From Streptomyces noursei (GTDB lineage: Bacteria > Actinomycetota > Actinomycetes > Streptomycetales > Streptomycetaceae): a stretch of DNA of 64,000 nucleotides. The notes beneath the pieces are model-generated. The model was not told the DNA's origin and searched no databases. It worked only from the letters and a program-made list of their open reading frames with translations. Below, piece by piece: positions 37,233-45,986 of the stretch (positions are counted from its first letter, which is position 1; the number at the start of each line of letters is the position of its first letter). The stretch is taken from the NCBI RefSeq assembly GCF_016917755.1, contig NZ_CP070326.1:9548001-9612000 (forward strand). The letters are read 5' to 3'. Both the position numbers and the translations under genes were made by a program.

Positions 37233-38875
37233 CGGCCGTCAGGCACGACCCCGAAGGGTTGTACGAGGTGCTCTCGGCACTCGACCGCCCCTGCTACATC
37301 GTCAGCAGCGGGGGCCGGCCAGGCGCCACCCACCATCCCCCCGCACCCGGCTCCGGCACCACCCTGCTCGCCGCCGTGGGGCCGCTGTCCCCCCAGGGAA
37401 TCGGCTCTGCGGAGTTCCGGCGCCGCCACGGCGTCCGCTACGCCTACATGGCGGGCGCGATGGCCGGCGGCATCGCCTCCGTGGAGCTGGTCGCCGCGCT
37501 GGCCCGCACCGGACACCTGGCCTCGTTCGGCTCGGCGGGACTACCCGAGGACCGGATCGACCAAGCCCTCGGCCACCTGGCGGGTGAATTCGGCGCCACC
37601 GGCAGGCCCTTCGCCTGCAATCTCCTCCACAACCCCCTCGCGCCCGCGATGGAGAAGGCATGCGTGGACGCGTGCCTGCGCCACGGGGTGCGCTGCCTGG
37701 AGGCATCCGCCTTCGTCCAGCTCACCCCGGACCTGGTGCGCTACCGGGTGGTCGGACTGCGCCGCGACCCGGCCACCGGGGTCCAGGCCGAACACCGGTT
37801 GATCGCCAAGGTCTCCCACCCGCACATCGCCGAACTGTTCCTGCGGCCGGCCCCCCACGAGATCGTCGCTGACCTCACGGCCCGCGGCCTGGTCTCCGCC
37901 GAACAAGCCGAACTCGCCCGCTCCGTCCCCATGGCCGACGACATCACGGCCGAGGCGGACTCCGGCGGACACACCGACCGCCGCCCGCTGGCCATCCTGC
38001 TGCCCGCTCTCATCCAGCTGCGCGACCGGATCGCCCACGAGCGCCCCCACCCGCACGGCACTCCGGTACGCATCGGCGCCGCCGGCGGCATCGGCACCCC
38101 GCACGCCGTGGCGGCCGCCTTCGCCCTGGGCGCTGACTATGTCGTCACCGGCTCGGTCAACCAGGCCACCACCGAGGCAGGCACCTCACCCGGCGTGAAA
38201 CGCCTGCTTGCACAGGCCGGCCTGGCAGACTGCACCATGGCCCCGGCAGCCGACATGTTCGAGCAGGGCGTACAGGTACAGGTCCTGGCCCGCGGAACGC
38301 TGTTCCCCGGCAACGCGGCACGCCTCTATCGCCTCTACCGGGACTACGCCAGCCTGGACGACCTCCCGCCCGACGAACGCCGTACGCTCCAAGAGCGCAT
38401 CCTGCGCAGTCCGTTGGAACAGGTCATGGACGAGTGCACCGCCTACCTGAAGGCCCATCAACCCGACCAGCTTCCGCGCGCCGAGCGGGACCCGAAATAC
38501 CGGATGGCCCTCGTCTTCCGCTGGTATCTGGCAATGGCCTCACGCTGGGCCACCTCCGGACAGACCGATCGCTCCGGCGACTGGCAGGTCTGGTGCGGCC
38601 CGGCGATGGGCGCGTTCAACGCCTGGACCGCGGGCAGCGTGCTGGCCGCCCCGGAACGACGCCAGGTAGCCACCATCGCCGAACACCTCCTGCGCGGCGC
38701 CGCCTTCCACAGCCGGGTCAGCCAGCTGCGCCTGGCCGGTGTACGCCTCCCGGCCTCCTGCGCCGAATACCGTCTGCCGTCACCCTCCCCCGCGGACCCA
38801 GGCGTCGGCGGGGAAGGTGGCCGCCCGCGCCACAAGGCGCCTGAGCCCATCCCCGTCATCCCGACTGCCCTCTGA
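37229..38875 (+). CDS. PfaD-like FMN-dependent enoyl reductase
   Basis: A 548-residue protein of the PfaD family, the trans-acting enoyl reductase of PUFA and some polyketide synthases. Its TIM-barrel and FMN-binding features are visible: NLLHNP near the first third, the conserved glycine loop RIGAAGGIGTPHAVAAAFAL, then GADYVVTGSVNQATTEAGTS, and APAADMFEQGVQVQVLARGT. The ATG at 37229 overlaps the preceding stop (ATGA) behind GGGGAAG. With the two upstream genes it completes KS, AT, ACP, KR, DH and ER functions for an iterative, reduced polyketide or fatty-acid product. The product is unknown. The last 40 residues are Pro/Gly-rich and probably disordered. Confidence 0.88.
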   Translation: MTAVRHDPEGLYEVLSALDRPCYIVSSGGRPGATHHPPAPGSGTTLLAAVGPLSPQGIGSAEFRRRHGVRYAYMAGAMAGGIASVELVAALARTGHLASFGSAGLPEDRIDQALGHLAGEFGATGRPFACNLLHNPLAPAMEKACVDACLRHGVRCLEASAFVQLTPDLVRYRVVGLRRDPATGVQAEHRLIAKVSHPHIAELFLRPAPHEIVADLTARGLVSAEQAELARSVPMADDITAEADSGGHTDRRPLAILLPALIQLRDRIAHERPHPHGTPVRIGAAGGIGTPHAVAAAFALGADYVVTGSVNQATTEAGTSPGVKRLLAQAGLADCTMAPAADMFEQGVQVQVLARGTLFPGNAARLYRLYRDYASLDDLPPDERRTLQERILRSPLEQVMDECTAYLKAHQPDQLPRAERDPKYRMALVFRWYLAMASRWATSGQTDRSGDWQVWCGPAMGAFNAWTAGSVLAAPERRQVATIAEHLLRGAAFHSRVSQLRLAGVRLPASCAEYRLPSPSPADPGVGGEGGRPRHKAPEPIPVIPTAL

Positions 38876-39162
38876 TCGACTTCGACGCAAGCCCAGGTCT
38901 TGAAGACGTTACGGCTGGACCCGAATTCGCCGGCGCATCGCCGATGGCCGGCCAGGTCCTTCAGACTGTGCCCTGGTTGGCGGGGTGCTGCATTCGTGCT
39001 GGGTGAGAAGAGCCTGCAGACCGGCTCTCGACATCGGCTCGGCTCCGCCGACGCGGTCCCACGTGGGCGGACCCTGGTTTTCCCCGATGGCGGACACGGG
39101 CCGATGAAGTGCCGAACACGCCAACTCCCCACAGGACGGACTCGTCATCACGCACGGGACGC

Positions 39163-39504
39163 TCACCGGTCAGCTTCGGGCCGTATGTTTTCTCGTCGAG
39201 TGCCGGACGACAGAGCCCCTGCTCTACGGGCCGGTCGGCGCCCGGTGCTCCACGTCAGCAGGACGTAGCAGACGCCCTTTCCCTCCACTGTCTCAGGTGG
39301 ATCGTCCTCCGGCTGGACGCCCACAGCCTCGGCGGCGGCGATGCTGAGGGGGGCGTTGCCTGGCTTGATCTGCAGCACCACCCGCTCCAACTCCAGGGCC
39401 TGATGGGCGTAGAGGGTCATCAACTGCACCGTGCACAGGGGCCAGATGTCGCCCCCCGCAGGCGGCACCCACGGCACAGCCCATGCTGCCCGGGACAGAT
39501 TCAA
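39163..39504 (-). pseudogene. GNAT acetyltransferase C-terminal remnant
   Basis: About 110 codons on the minus strand read LYAHQALELERVVLQIKPGN, then AVGVQPEDDPPETVEGKG and YVLLTW. This is the usual end of an RimJ-type GNAT N-acetyltransferase (the L-x-L-x-I-x-x-x-N segment of the acetyl-CoA fold). The N-terminal half of the domain is not found upstream in any frame, so it is probably a truncated relic. Possibly it is a short active protein, but I think that unlikely. Confidence 0.5.
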
Positions 39505-39952
39505 AGGTCAGCGTCCGACCACTGATGAAGGCTGTGAGCCTAGTGACGGCCGGTCGAGCTCGGCCGCTGCCGATCCCCATGTGGCGCGCGGCGCCATGCC
39601 TCCCGTTTCGTTGCGTCGCATCCTGTCTTGGAGCTTGAACCCCGGACGCGTCACCGCTCAATGCGCAGACATCTCCATGACGGAGTCCGTGCGCGGTACC
39701 AACCACACCCGGTAGGAGGAGGGCGGATCCGAGTCGTGTTCCCCAGGCCGATGTGAACCCCCACGCCACGTGCTGACAACGGAGCAGGTCACAGCCCTGA
39801 GACCACTAGGCCACATGCCCCGAACACACACGATCTCCACATGAACCCGGCCCGAACCCCCACGCCTGGGCTCGGGAGAAACCCCAGGTCAGCGCACTGC
39901 TCCACCAAGAACCCGCACACCCATTTCGACCACCCATCCGCCCTCCATACAC
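39505..39952. other. Intergenic stretch left of tRNA-Leu, no gene seen
   Basis: About 450 bases without coding features I can support. With 38876-39162, also empty, and the acetyltransferase remnant, it makes over a kilobase of apparently decayed sequence between the synthase operon and the tRNA gene. Confidence 0.4.
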
Positions 39953-39986
39953 AAAGAGCCTGGTCAGCGCGCTGACCAGGCTCTTT
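39953..39986 (-). terminator. 34-bp perfect palindrome behind tRNA-Leu
   Basis: AAAGAGCCTGGTCAGCG (39953-39969) is followed without a gap by its exact reverse complement (39970-39986). It stands seven bases behind the tRNA 3' end in the direction of tRNA transcription, with T-rich ends on both strands. The simplest reading is a strong, possibly bidirectional, terminator of the tRNA transcript. Confidence 0.7.
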
Positions 39987-39993
39987 GCGTGTG

Positions 39994-40078
39994 TGTCCGA
40001 GGGGGGACTTGAACCCCCACGCCCGATAAAGGGCACTAGCACCTCAAGCTAGCGCGTCTGCCATTCCGCCACCCGGAC
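39994..40078 (-). tRNA. tRNA-Leu (anticodon GAG)
   Basis: An 85-base cloverleaf on the minus strand. The acceptor stem GTCCGGG pairs with CTCGGAC (one G-T pair) and is followed by the discriminator A. The anticodon arm is CTAGC-TTGAGGT-GCTAG with GAG at loop positions 3-5. There is a long variable arm (class II, as expected for Leu), and the T arm contains GGTTCAAGTCC. CCA is not encoded. The 3' end points left, towards the synthase and toxin loci. Confidence 0.95.
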
Positions 40079-40168
40079 TTAGGTGGTCTTCGCGGGGCGT
40101 TCCCCGCGGCGACATGGACAACAATACCAAGGTTTCGGAGTGCCCTTCACCTGCATATCCGCGCCGGA

Positions 40169-40185
40169 CATAAGGCGCGCTTATG
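40169..40185. promoter_or_regulatory. Inverted repeat between tRNA-Leu and the oxalate operon
   Basis: CATAAG-GCGCG-CTTATG has 6-bp perfect arms and a 5-base centre, about 90 bases upstream of the tRNA gene. It could be an operator. No partner regulator is evident. Confidence 0.35.
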
Positions 40186-40435
40186 GGCGATGAGGGACGG
40201 GCGGGCGAGGCGATTGGGCCGCATGCGCCCGGAGAGTGCACCCGTTGCGGACCCGCACCCGGAGACGGCGAACACAGGGGGCAGAGGCAGACGCGAGGGA
40301 CGACCCAGGACGGACGCTGGCCGGCCGGCGGACGGGTGGCGTGATCGTTGCCGTTCCTCACACTTCCCCGCGCCTCCCCTGGACAACGGTCAGGGGATGC
40401 GGGATAACGGGTTCATGCAGCTTTTGTCGACTGGC

Positions 40436-40449
40436 GACTGTATACAGTC
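40436..40449. promoter_or_regulatory. Perfect 14-bp palindrome, probable GntR operator of the oxalate operon
   Basis: GACTGTATACAGTC is fully self-complementary and has the TGTATACA centre typical of GntR/FCD-family sites. It lies about 300 bases before the oxalyl-CoA decarboxylase start. Ten of its fourteen bases match TATCGTCTACAGTC in front of the GntR gene at 48582-49265, supporting control of the operon by that regulator (inference). Confidence 0.6.
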
Positions 40450-40483
40450 TTCTGAGTTCTGTATGCATGAGCGGCGATCGACG

Positions 40484-40570
40484 CAGACGCAGATGGAGAT
40501 GGAGATGGAGAGCAGATGCAGATCGAGAGGGAGAAGCAGGAGGAACAGGAGGAGCCGGAGGAGCAGAACA
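40484..40570 (+). other. Low-complexity purine-rich leader segment
   Basis: A run dominated by GAG, GGA and CAG steps (GATGGA repeated three times, then GAGGAA/GAGGAG blocks). A short frame from the ATG near 40515 encodes an acidic, Gln/Glu-rich peptide of about 50 residues (MQIEREKQEEQEEPEEQNKP...). It lies between the palindrome and the decarboxylase gene, so it is probably in the mRNA leader. I see no ribosome site that would prove translation. Confidence 0.35.
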
Positions 40571-40743
40571 AACCGCACGAGTCGTATCAGCCTCGCGAGC
40601 CACACCAGTCACATCAGTTCACGTGCCGCGCGAGCCACAGCAGTTCACGCGTCACACGCGCCGCATGAGTTGCAGTAGTTGCACGGAGTGCGCGTGCAGG
40701 TGATCGGTGCGACCGAGAGTTGAGTCGAAGGGAAGCGATGTAC

Positions 40744-42492
40744 ATGGCGGAAGACGGTCAGGACGCGGGTCTCGCTCGGGGTGGGCGGGAGGGCGGGGGT
40801 GCCCGGGGGGCCGGGAGTGGCGGCCCCGGTCTCGTTTCCGGTGGGCACTTGGTTGCCAAGGCGCTCAAGGCGGAGGGGGTGGAGGTGATCTACACCCTGT
40901 GCGGGGGGCACATCATCGACATCTACGACGGGTGCGTCGACGAGGGGATCGACGTGGTCGACGTGCGGCACGAGCAGGTCGCCGCGCATGCCGCGGACGG
41001 GTATGCGCGGATCACCGGGCGGCCCGGGTGTGCGGTGGTCACCGCAGGGCCCGGTACGACGGACGCGGTGACCGGCGTCGCCAACGCCTTCCGGGCCGAG
41101 TCGCCGATGCTGTTGATCGGTGGCCAAGGGGCGCGCACCCAGCACAAGATGGGGTCGCTCCAGGACCTGCCGCACGTCGAGATGATGACGCCGATCACCA
41201 AGTTCGCGGCCACCGTGCCGGACACCGCGCGGGCCGCGGACATGGTCTCGATGGCGTTCCGGGAGTGCTTCCACGGTGCGCCCGGCCCGTCGTTCCTGGA
41301 GATCCCGCGCGATGTGCTGGACGCCGAGGTGCCGGCCGACGCGGCCCGGGTCCCGCGGGCCGGGCACTACCGCGCCTCGACCCGCTCGGCCGGCGACCCC
41401 GACGACGTCCAGCGGCTGGCCGATCTGCTGGTCCGCGCGGAGAAGCCGGCGATCCTGCTGGGGAGCCAGGTGTGGACGACGCGCGGGAACGAGGCCGCGG
41501 TGGAACTCGTCCGGGCCCTGAACGTCCCGGCGTATATGAACGGGGCCGGGCGCGGGACGCTGCCGCCCGGCGATCCGCACCACTTCCAGCTGTCGCGGCG
41601 GTACGCGTTCGCCAACGCCGATGTGATCGTGATCGTGGGGACGCCGTTCGACTTCCGGATGGGGTACGGCGAGCGGCTGTCGCCGGACGCGACGGTGGTC
41701 CAGATCGACCTGGACTACCGGACGGTGGGGAAGAACCGGGACGTCGACCTGGGGATCGTGGGTGACGCGGGCCTGGTGCTGAAGGGAGTCGCCGAGGCCG
41801 CGTCCGGGCGGATCAACGGGGGTGCCGCCAAGCGCAAGGAGTGGCTGGACGAACTGCGGGCGGCCGAGCAGGCGGCGGTCGAGAAGCGGTTGCCGCAGTT
41901 GCGGTCGGATGCCTGTCCGATCCATCCGTACCGGCTGGTGAGCGAGATCAACGAGTTCCTGACCGAGGATTCGATCTACATCGGGGACGGCGGGGACGTG
42001 GTCACCTTCTCCGGTCAGGTCGTCCAGCCCAAGGCGCCCGGGCACTGGATGGATCCCGGTCCGCTCGGCACGCTCGGCGTCGGGATCCCCTTCGTGCTCG
42101 CGGCCAAGCAGGCCAGGCCGGAGAAGGAAGTGGTCGCGCTCTTCGGTGACGGCGCGTTCAGCCTGACCGGGTGGGACTTCGAGACGCTGGTCCGCTACGA
42201 CCTGCCGTTCGTCGGCGTCGTCGGCAACAACTCCTCGATGAACCAGATCCGTTACGGGCAGCGGGCCAAGTACGGCGCCGAGCGGGAGCGGGTCGGGAAC
42301 ACCCTCGGCGATGTGCCCTACGACAAGTTCGCGCAGTTGCTCGGGGGGTACGGCGAGGAGGTCCGGGACCCGGCGGACATCGGGCCGGCGCTGCGGCGGG
42401 CGCGGGAGTCGGGGAAGCCCTCGCTGATCAACGTGTGGATCGATCCGGACGCCTACGCCCCCGGAACGATGAACCAGACCATGTACAAGTAG
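40744..42492 (+). CDS. oxc: Oxalyl-CoA decarboxylase (thiamine diphosphate enzyme)
   Basis: A 582-residue enzyme that converts oxalyl-CoA to formyl-CoA and CO2. GGGAAG eight bases upstream favours the ATG at 40744, with 40738 as alternative and a TTG at 40720 less likely. After a Gly-rich N-terminal tail of about 35 residues come the Pyr domain with catalytic Glu77 (VRHEQVAAHAADGYARITG), the middle domain, and the PP domain with the ThDP-Mg motif GDGAFSLTGWDFETL (Asp469) ending in NNSSMNQIR. The C-terminus matches Oxc better than acetolactate synthase, and the next gene encodes the CoA-transferase that supplies its substrate. The first gene of a four-gene oxalate operon. Confidence 0.85.
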   Translation: MAEDGQDAGLARGGREGGGARGAGSGGPGLVSGGHLVAKALKAEGVEVIYTLCGGHIIDIYDGCVDEGIDVVDVRHEQVAAHAADGYARITGRPGCAVVTAGPGTTDAVTGVANAFRAESPMLLIGGQGARTQHKMGSLQDLPHVEMMTPITKFAATVPDTARAADMVSMAFRECFHGAPGPSFLEIPRDVLDAEVPADAARVPRAGHYRASTRSAGDPDDVQRLADLLVRAEKPAILLGSQVWTTRGNEAAVELVRALNVPAYMNGAGRGTLPPGDPHHFQLSRRYAFANADVIVIVGTPFDFRMGYGERLSPDATVVQIDLDYRTVGKNRDVDLGIVGDAGLVLKGVAEAASGRINGGAAKRKEWLDELRAAEQAAVEKRLPQLRSDACPIHPYRLVSEINEFLTEDSIYIGDGGDVVTFSGQVVQPKAPGHWMDPGPLGTLGVGIPFVLAAKQARPEKEVVALFGDGAFSLTGWDFETLVRYDLPFVGVVGNNSSMNQIRYGQRAKYGAERERVGNTLGDVPYDKFAQLLGGYGEEVRDPADIGPALRRARESGKPSLINVWIDPDAYAPGTMNQTMYK

Positions 42493-42505
42493 GAGGGAGT
42501 CAGCC

Positions 42506-43735
42506 GTGTCCAAGGCACTCGACGGCATTCGCGTCCTCGATATGACGCATGTTCAGTCCGGGCCTTCTGCAACGCAGTTGCTCGCCTGGCTCGGGGCGGA
42601 CGTGATCAAGCTGGAGTCGGTCGGCGGCGACATCACACGCCGTCAGTTGCGGGACGTACCGGATGCCGACTCGCTCTACTTCACGATGCTCAACTGCAAC
42701 AAGCGGAGCATCACCCTGAACACCAAGACACCGCGGGGAAAGGAGCTGCTGACCGAGCTGATCGGCCGCAGCGACGTCCTGGTGGAGAACTTCGGGCCCG
42801 GTGCGGTCGACCGGATGGGGTTCACCTGGGAGCGCATCCAGGAGATCAACCCGCGGATCGTCTACGCCAGCATCAAGGGCTTCGGTGAGGGCCCGTACAC
42901 CGGCTTCAAGGCGTACGAAGTGGTGGCGCAGGCCATGGGCGGGGCGATGGCGACCACCGGGTTCGAGGACGGGCCGCCGCTGGCGACCGGCGCGCAGATC
43001 GGCGACTCGGGCACCGGGGTGCACTGCGTCGCCGGCATCCTCGCCGCGCTCTTCCAACGTACCCGTACCGGCCGCGGCCAGCGGGTCAACGTCGCCATGC
43101 AGCATGCGGTGCTCAACCTGTGCCGGGTGAAGCTGCGGGACCAACAGCGGCTGGCACACGGGCCGTTGGCGGAGTATCCGAACGAGGGCTTCGGCGACGA
43201 GGTGCCGCGCAGCGGCAACGCCAGCGGCGGCGGGCAGCCCGGCTGGGCGGTGAAGTGCGCGCCCGGCGGTCCCAACGACTACGTCTATGTGATCGTGCAG
43301 CCGGTCGGCTGGCGGCCGCTCACCGAGCTGATCGGCCGGCCGGAGCTGGCCGAGGATCCGGACTGGGCGACGCCGGAGAGCCGGCTGCCCAAGCTGTCGA
43401 AGATGTTCCAGCTGATCGAGGAGTGGAGCAGCACGCTCCCCAAGTGGGAGGTGCTGGAGAGGCTGACCGCCCACGACATCCCCTGCGGGCCGATCCTGTC
43501 GACCAAGGAGATCATCGAGGATGCCTCGCTGGCCGCCGACGGCATGGTGGTCGAGGTCGAGCATCCGCAGCGCGGCACCTTCACCACGGTCGGCTCGCCG
43601 CTGAAGCTCTCCGACTCCCCCGTCGAGGTCCATCGCTCGCCACTGCTGGGCGAGCACAACGCCGAGGTGTACGGCGACGAACTGGGGCTGGACGGCGCGG
43701 AGCTCCGACTGCTGAAGACGGAGGGGGTCATCTGA
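42506..43735 (+). CDS. frc: Formyl-CoA:oxalate CoA-transferase (class III)
   Basis: A 409-residue cytoplasmic enzyme that moves CoA from formyl-CoA to oxalate, giving oxalyl-CoA for the decarboxylase next door. GTG start at 42506 behind AGGAGGGAG. Class III CoA-transferase features: GIRVLDMTHVQSGPSATQLL at the N-terminus, ADVIKLES, the NCNKRSITLN block that is characteristic for Frc, and the catalytic Asp167 in GAQIGDSGTGVH (the position of Asp169 in E. coli Frc). The Gly-rich loop (SGNASGGGQPGW) lies near residue 235-245. It begins 13 bases after oxc, and its stop overlaps the next start (TGATG), so the three are one transcript. Confidence 0.9.
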   Translation: MSKALDGIRVLDMTHVQSGPSATQLLAWLGADVIKLESVGGDITRRQLRDVPDADSLYFTMLNCNKRSITLNTKTPRGKELLTELIGRSDVLVENFGPGAVDRMGFTWERIQEINPRIVYASIKGFGEGPYTGFKAYEVVAQAMGGAMATTGFEDGPPLATGAQIGDSGTGVHCVAGILAALFQRTRTGRGQRVNVAMQHAVLNLCRVKLRDQQRLAHGPLAEYPNEGFGDEVPRSGNASGGGQPGWAVKCAPGGPNDYVYVIVQPVGWRPLTELIGRPELAEDPDWATPESRLPKLSKMFQLIEEWSSTLPKWEVLERLTAHDIPCGPILSTKEIIEDASLAADGMVVEVEHPQRGTFTTVGSPLKLSDSPVEVHRSPLLGEHNAEVYGDELGLDGAELRLLKTEGVI

Positions 43736-45906
43736 TGGAGCTGATGGATCCGGTGGATGGGATGGATGGGATGAGGCGTCAGAGGGGGGTCGTGGAAGGG
43801 GTTTTGGGCAAGGCTCGGGCTGCCGGGCGGCGTGTGCTCACCGCGCCCGAGGGCAGGCTGATCGCCGAGGCGTACGGGATTCCGGTGCCCGCGGAGGGAC
43901 TGGCGGAGGACGCCGAGGGCGCGGTGGCGCTCGCGGACCGGATCGGGTTCCCGGTGGCGCTCAAGATCGTCTCGCCGGACATCCCGCACAAGACCGACGC
44001 GGGCGGGGTGCGGACCGGTCTCGGTTCGGCGGCCGAGGTGCGCGCCGCGTTCACCACCATCGTCGCGAACGCGCGGGCGTATGCGCCGCGGGCCCGGATC
44101 GACGGTGTGCAGGTGCAGCAGATGGTGCCGGAGGGGCAGGAGGTGATCGTCGGGGCGGTCACCGATCCGACGTTCGGGAAGGTCGTGGCGTTCGGGTTGG
44201 GCGGGGTCCTGGTCGAGGTGCTCAAGGACGTCACCTTCCGGCTCGCGCCGTCCTCGGCCGAGGACGCCGCGTCGATGCTGGACGGCATCCGGGCGGCGGA
44301 GGTGCTGCGCGGGGTGCGCGGTGCGCCCGCGGTGGACCGCGCGGCGCTCGTCGATCTGATCGTCCGCACCTCCCGACTGGCCGCGGACTTCCCGCAGATC
44401 GCCGAGGTGGATCTCAATCCGGTGATCGCCTCGGCGGGCGGGGCGACGGCCGTCGACGTGCGGATCCTGCTGAGCGAGGGCGCGCCGCCGGAGCGTCCGC
44501 GGCACACCCGGGAGGAGATCCTGGCGGCGATGCGGCGGCTGATGCGCCCCCGGTCAGTGGCGGTCATCGGGGCCTCCGGCACGCCGGGGAAGATCGGCCA
44601 CTCGGTGATGCGCAACCTGCTCGACGGTGGGTTCCCCGGCGAGATCCATCCGGTGCATCCCACCGCCGACGGCATCCTGGGCCGCAAGGCGTACCGCTCG
44701 GTGCGGGACGTGCCGGGCGAGGTGGACGTGGCGGTGTTCGCCATCCCCGCGCCGCTGGTGCCCGCGGCGCTGGAGGAGGCCGGTCGCAAGGGCGTCCCGA
44801 ACGCGGTGCTGATCCCGTCCGGTTTCGCCGAGACCGGTGAACACGCCCTGCAGCAGCGGATCGTGGCGATCGGGGCCGAGTGGGGCATCCGGCTGCTCGG
44901 ACCCAACATCTACGGCTACTACTCCACCTGGCAGGACCTGTGCGCGACGTTCTGCACCCCGTACGACGTCAAGGGCGGGGTGGCGCTGACCTCGCAGTCC
45001 GGCGGCATCGGGATGGCGATCCTGGGCTTCGCCCGGACCACCCGGACCGGCGTCTCGGCGATCGTCGGGCTCGGCAACAAGGCGGACGTGGACGAGGACG
45101 ACCTCCTGACCTACTTCGCCGAGGACCCGCACACCGACTGCATCGCCATGCACCTTGAGGACCTCAAGGACGGCCGGACGTTCGTCGCGGCGGCCCGGGA
45201 GACGGTGCCGAAGAAGCCGGTGGTGGTGCTCAAGGCGGGCCGGACCGGTGCCGGGGCGCGGGCCGCGGGGTCGCACACCGGCGCACTGGCCGGCGACGAC
45301 GCGGTCTACGACGACATCCTGCGGCAGGCCGGGGTGATCCGGGCGCCGGGCCTGAACGACCTGCTGGAGTACGCCCGGGCGCTGCCCGTGCTGCCCGTCC
45401 CGCGGGGTGACAACGTGGTGGTGATCACCGGCGCCGGCGGCTCCGGGGTGCTGCTGTCGGACGCGCTGGTCGACAACGGGCTGCGGCTGATGGACGTCCC
45501 ACCCGACCTCGACGCGGCGTTCCGCCGGCTGATCCCACCGTTCGGGTCGGCCGGCAACCCGATCGACATCACCGGCGGGGAGCCGCCGGCCACCTACGAG
45601 GCGGCGCTCCGGCTGGGCCTGTCGGATCCCCGGATCCATGCCCTGGTGCTGGGCTACTGGCACACCATCGTCACCCCGCCGGCGGTCTTCGCCGAGCTGA
45701 CCGGGCGGGTGGTGGCGGAGTTCCGGGCGCGCGGGATCGAAAAGCCGGTGGTGGCGTCGTTGGCCGGCGACACTGAGGTCGAGGAGGCGGCGGCCCGGCT
45801 CTTCGCGCGCGGGGTGGTCGCCTATCCCTATACGACCGAGAAGCCGGTGGCGGTGCTCGGCGCGAAGTACCGCTGGGCGCGGGCCGCGGGGCTGCTGCGG
45901 ACCTAG
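43735..45906 (+). CDS. Fused NDP-forming acyl-CoA ligase, ATP-grasp first
   Basis: A 723-residue acyl-CoA synthetase of the ADP-forming type. The ATG at 43735 overlaps the frc stop. The open frame further upstream is a shadow of frc. Residues about 20-235 form the ATP-grasp domain (ALKIVSPDIPHKTDAGGVRT), about 265-390 the CoA-binding domain (SVAVIGASGTPGKIGHSVMR), and about 410-700 the succinyl-CoA-ligase-like domains with the likely phospho-His514 in AGSHTGALAG. The order beta-alpha is the reverse of the alpha-beta fusion found in many relatives. In this operon it most likely makes a CoA ester that starts or sustains the oxalate/formate CoA cycle (oxalyl-, formyl- or acetyl-CoA). The substrate cannot be read from the sequence. 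Confidence 0.82.
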   Translation: MELMDPVDGMDGMRRQRGVVEGVLGKARAAGRRVLTAPEGRLIAEAYGIPVPAEGLAEDAEGAVALADRIGFPVALKIVSPDIPHKTDAGGVRTGLGSAAEVRAAFTTIVANARAYAPRARIDGVQVQQMVPEGQEVIVGAVTDPTFGKVVAFGLGGVLVEVLKDVTFRLAPSSAEDAASMLDGIRAAEVLRGVRGAPAVDRAALVDLIVRTSRLAADFPQIAEVDLNPVIASAGGATAVDVRILLSEGAPPERPRHTREEILAAMRRLMRPRSVAVIGASGTPGKIGHSVMRNLLDGGFPGEIHPVHPTADGILGRKAYRSVRDVPGEVDVAVFAIPAPLVPAALEEAGRKGVPNAVLIPSGFAETGEHALQQRIVAIGAEWGIRLLGPNIYGYYSTWQDLCATFCTPYDVKGGVALTSQSGGIGMAILGFARTTRTGVSAIVGLGNKADVDEDDLLTYFAEDPHTDCIAMHLEDLKDGRTFVAAARETVPKKPVVVLKAGRTGAGARAAGSHTGALAGDDAVYDDILRQAGVIRAPGLNDLLEYARALPVLPVPRGDNVVVITGAGGSGVLLSDALVDNGLRLMDVPPDLDAAFRRLIPPFGSAGNPIDITGGEPPATYEAALRLGLSDPRIHALVLGYWHTIVTPPAVFAELTGRVVAEFRARGIEKPVVASLAGDTEVEEAAARLFARGVVAYPYTTEKPVAVLGAKYRWARAAGLLRT

Positions 45907-45986
45907 GTCGTGTCGCCTTCTCAAGGAGCACGGAGAGATCGGACAGAGGGCGCGCTGACCGGATTTTCGATTCCGAGGTGAAGGGT

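Noticed and set aside
39658..39840. Second tRNA or tRNA fragment near tRNA-Leu
   Set aside because: No cloverleaf could be drawn, and no direct repeat of the tRNA-Leu 3' end was seen in this part.
40190..40678. Plus-strand open frame of 162 codons before oxc
   Set aside because: Arg/Ser low-complexity translation of a purine-rich leader, with no ribosome site at its start. Two other frames are also open there.
43120..43734. Upstream extension of the NDP-forming ligase frame
   Set aside because: It lies inside frc in another frame. The ATG overlapping the frc stop starts the ATP-grasp domain correctly.
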